Shown in pieces: positions 61,719-64,000 of a stretch of DNA of 64,000 nucleotides (positions are counted from its first letter, which is position 1; every line of letters starts with the position of its first letter). Both the position numbers and the translations under genes were made by a program. The DNA is from Bacteroidota bacterium. GTDB lineage: Bacteria > Bacteroidota > Bacteroidia > Chitinophagales > Saprospiraceae. The stretch spans positions 30,872 through 94,871 of the forward strand of contig JAKQLF010000179.1 in the NCBI GenBank assembly GCA_029567325.1, given 5' to 3'. Below the pieces are notes generated by a model, which did not search any database, was not told the DNA's origin, and was given only the letters and a program-made list of their open reading frames with translations.

Positions 61719-63098
61719 ATGCCTGATAATTTGAAGCGTTATTTTTTTCCGATTATAACGATTATCTTTTTCATTCCATATGTGATCGCTATTCAAGATC
61801 CGTTTTTCTGGGATACCATACAGTTTGGGGGTAAACACGGTTTGTTTTTTTATCATAATCGTTGGGCATCACTCCCTGATGAAATAGACAGCGGACATCT
61901 TCCCTTTTTAGGTTATTACTTATCTGTTCTTTGGCATTTTTTCGGTAAAAGTTTGCTTGTAAGCCATCTTGCAATGTTACCCTTTTTATGGATATATCTT
62001 CATTATACTTACAAAATATCCAATTTAATTGATTCAAATAATGCCCCCTACATCTGGACACTTTTACTTTTTGAACCTTGTTTCTGGACTCAATCTACTT
62101 TGGTAAGTCCAGATGTTTTGCTGATGGCAGGCTTTGCACTGATGTTTTATGGCGCATTTAAGGGTGTTGACTTTCCAATTCTAGGTGGATCGATTTTGAT
62201 GGTTTTGGCAGGTAATAGAGGTACGGCAATGGTATTTGCCATAGGAATTATCTGGCTTTGGCAATATAAACACCTTTTGCTCAAAAAATTACCCTGGCTT
62301 GTTCCTGCGATCATTATTTTCTGTAGTTATCAATTAGCTCATTACAACATCAAGGGTTGGATTGGTTATCATCAAGGAATGCCATGGTCAGTTTCATTTG
62401 AGCGGGTCGACTTTATTGGAGTGCTGAAAAATATTGGGCTTATGGTATGGAGATTAATGGATACAGGCAGAATTGTCTTGTGTTTGGCAGCTATGTTTTT
62501 CCTGTTTTCTCAAAGCAAAATCCGACAAAATCCTATTTCAAAACAAATTTTAGTTTTCTTGCTTATTGTTTCACCTATATTAGCCTTAGTAACACTTCCA
62601 TATAAATATCTGACTGGGCATCGGTATTATATGCCAATCTATTTCTTAATGATCCTCTTCGTCGCTGCTTCGTTACCAAATCTTTGGTCCGTACTAAAAA
62701 AACGAATTTTATACGTTGTAATTTTGTGTTCTTTTTTCTTGGGGCATTTCCTCATTTATCCGCAAGGAATAGCAATGGGTTGGGATTCCACGCTAGCATA
62801 TATGCCATATCAATCATTGAGAAAAAAAGCCATCGCAGATTTAAATACATTGGGTTTAAATCCTAATGATGTAGGATCATATTTTCCTAATGTTTCTGGA
62901 TTTGATGTCACTGATTTATCCAATTCATCAAAACCGGGATTTGCTAAAGATAATCCCCTATCAAAAGAATTTATTTTGATAAGCAATGTGATGAATGAAA
63001 TTCCTGACAGTTTGTATGAAGAAATCAAGCAATCTTGGAAAATTCAAAAAGAATGGCGTAGTGGTTCCATTTATTTGATTTTATTGAGCAAAAAGTAA
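61719..63098 (+). CDS. GT-C-like integral membrane glycosyltransferase (probable)
   Basis: A 459-residue membrane protein with about ten hydrophobic helices. Near the start is DPFFWDTIQFGGKHG, then LPDEIDSGHLPFLGYYLSVL; the acidic residues in a first loop, followed by HLP, recall the GT39/ArnT-like GT-C glycosyltransferases that use lipid-linked sugars. The C-terminal 80 residues are soluble and face outside. The ATG at 61719 is preferred over the TTG at 61692. The family assignment is moderate, because the diagnostic loop is short. No sugar genes are nearby. Confidence 0.65.
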   Translation: MPDNLKRYFFPIITIIFFIPYVIAIQDPFFWDTIQFGGKHGLFFYHNRWASLPDEIDSGHLPFLGYYLSVLWHFFGKSLLVSHLAMLPFLWIYLHYTYKISNLIDSNNAPYIWTLLLFEPCFWTQSTLVSPDVLLMAGFALMFYGAFKGVDFPILGGSILMVLAGNRGTAMVFAIGIIWLWQYKHLLLKKLPWLVPAIIIFCSYQLAHYNIKGWIGYHQGMPWSVSFERVDFIGVLKNIGLMVWRLMDTGRIVLCLAAMFFLFSQSKIRQNPISKQILVFLLIVSPILALVTLPYKYLTGHRYYMPIYFLMILFVAASLPNLWSVLKKRILYVVILCSFFLGHFLIYPQGIAMGWDSTLAYMPYQSLRKKAIADLNTLGLNPNDVGSYFPNVSGFDVTDLSNSSKPGFAKDNPLSKEFILISNVMNEIPDSLYEEIKQSWKIQKEWRSGSIYLILLSKK

Positions 63099-63146
63099 AT
63101 TTTCTGCTTTCAGTTGTCAGAGCTCAGCTTTTATTTCTTCCAGCAT

Positions 63147-63693
63147 CTTTCATCTCCAATGAATTCCAGCTCCAAGCTAACATGCAACATCCGGCAAGTG
63201 GAAGTTGACCAAGGAACTTTTGTTGCTACTAATTCACGAATTGATTTCAGTTTTCAGTAATCAGTTATCAGCGGTCAGCTTTCGACCAATTTCTTTCTTC
63301 CAGAGACTTTCATCTCCAATGAATAGCAGCTAGAAGCTTAAATACATGATCTGAAAAGTGGAAGTTGACTAAGGAACTTTGGTTGCCACTAATTCACGAA
63401 TTGATTTCAGTTTTCAGTAATCAGTTATCAGCGGTCAGCTTTCAATCAATGCCATTCTTCCAGAAGCTCTCATCTCCAATGAATAGCAGCTCGAAGCCTA
63501 AACACATGATCCGAAAAGTGGAAGTTAACCATGGAACTTTGGTTGCCACGAATTCACGAATTGATTTCAGGTTCTCCTTTTTCCTGCGTCTTTCATCTCC
63601 AATGAATAGCCGTTCGACGCTTAAATACATGATCTGAAAAGTGGAAGTTGACCAAGGAACTTTGGTTGCCACGAATTCACGAATTGATTTCAG
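63147..63693. repeat. Four 104-bp direct repeats
   Basis: Four copies of exactly 104 bases start at 63147, 63307, 63467 and 63590. They share CTTTCATCTCCAATGAAT at the left end (CTCTCATCTCC in the third copy) and ACGAATTGATTTCAG at the right end. Copies 1-2 and 2-3 are separated by a related 56-base spacer (TTTTCAGTAATCAGTTATCA, then GCGGTCAGCTTTC); copies 3-4 are separated by only 19 bases. A partial version of the spacer precedes copy 1 (63103-63146). Inside each copy, ACCAAG-GAAC-TTTGGT (or a variant) can form a small hairpin. No reading frame runs through the block. Confidence 0.9.
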
Positions 63694-63773
63694 ATCTAAG
63701 CTATAAGCAAAATTCAATATCTTCCCATTTCTCTCTCAACGCATAAAGATTATCCACCGTTCATAAAATCAAG

Positions 63774-63806
63774 CAAAAAGGCGGTATCCACAAAGTGAAT
63801 ACCGCC
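63774..63806 (-). terminator. Terminator of the T9SS cargo gene at the right edge
   Basis: GGCGGTAT (63780-63787) and ATACCGCC (63799-63806) form a perfect 8-bp stem with an 11-base loop. On the minus strand five T follow. It lies 40 bases behind the stop codon of the partial gene. Confidence 0.7.
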
Positions 63807-63846
63807 TCCGCTAAATTATTTTCCCGCTTTCGCAGGAGTCACTACT

Positions 63847-64000
63847 CTACTCTATGATTACCATTTTCTTAGTTGCTGTGAAATCACCACTTTCGATTTG
63901 GTAGTACACAACTCCTGATGCATTGATATCAGCTTTGTTCAATGTGATTACGTTTTCACCTTTGCTTGCATTGATGTTTCTGTTCATCAATACTTTTCCA
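63847..64000 (-). CDS. T9SS type A sorting-domain protein, C-terminal end only
   Basis: Only the last 51 codons are inside the window; the gene continues to the right. The visible end reads GKVLMNRNINASKGENVITL, then NKADINASGVVYYQIESGDF and TATKKMVIIE, the pattern of a type A type-IX secretion sorting domain (G-x-V-L followed by a hydrophobic final strand). The protein is therefore probably a secreted or surface-bound protein, passed through the outer membrane by the T9SS. Nothing can be said about its main domain. Confidence 0.8.
   Translation of the reverse strand, partial: GKVLMNRNINASKGENVITLNKADINASGVVYYQIESGDFTATKKMVIIE

Noticed and set aside
63147..63693. Possible CRISPR array
   Set aside because: The repeat unit is 104 bases, far longer than CRISPR repeats. 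The spacers are related to one another rather than unique, and no cas genes are nearby.

Overview
The window looks like a piece of a Bacteroidota chromosome, probably from the Saprospiria/Chitinophagia side of the phylum. The evidence is AT-rich DNA, starts without Shine-Dalgarno sequences, promoters of the phylum type (TTG, about 19-22 bases, TAnnTTTG), two T9SS sorting domains, a Bat aerotolerance operon, and families typical of the phylum (DUF6702-like, AURKAIP1/COX24-like mini-protein, PD-(D/E)XK transposase-like nuclease). There is no rRNA, no intact insertion sequence, no prophage and no CRISPR array. The species cannot be named from the sequence.

Layout, left half. Positions 1-932 hold the end of an overlapping two-gene cassette of unknown function, followed by two unknown exported or anchored proteins. 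A CAT-anticodon tRNA with its own promoter and terminator lies at 2.8-2.9 kb. An operon smpB-trkA-trkH-YkgJ-like (3.1-6.85 kb) covers ribosome rescue and potassium uptake. Next come an exported superoxide dismutase, a TPR lipoprotein and a luciferase-like flavoenzyme. After a repeat-filled spacer (10.35-10.6 kb) lies a four-gene surface-polysaccharide operon (FemAB/GNAT-like, deacetylase, GT4, wecB; 10.6-15.05 kb) read leftward. From 15.2 kb rightward there is an EamA transporter and then the moxR-DUF58-BatA-BatB-BatC-BatD operon, with three extra genes including a one-domain BatD paralogue. A structured non-coding stretch (25.5-26.1 kb) precedes rnr.

Middle. Two small heat-shock proteins, RNase G, a 29-residue basic mini-protein, a TPR protein and an HU protein sit at 28.6-32.7 kb. 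A T9SS cargo thioredoxin-like protein, a YeiH-type exporter, an AspT-type exchanger, proBA, an Rpn-like nuclease, an S9 peptidase, a PAP2-like membrane protein, a LMW tyrosine phosphatase and an exported asparaginase follow.

Right half. The most unusual region is 46.15-56.53 kb: eight genes all read leftward, namely a SWIM zinc-finger protein, DUF5691-like, MoxR-type AAA+ ATPase, DUF5682-like (TIKI/TraB-like signature), vWA/MIDAS protein, two unrecognised proteins and a DNA-ligase-like nucleotidyltransferase. It reads as one ATPase/vWA-centred machine, possibly in stress response, conflict or nucleic-acid repair; no function can be assigned from sequence alone. The window closes with an acidic/basic exported protein, rnc-fabF, a DUF6702-like protein, a CBM48-type protein, a GT-C-like membrane protein, four exact-length 104-bp repeats and the C-terminal end of a second T9SS cargo protein.
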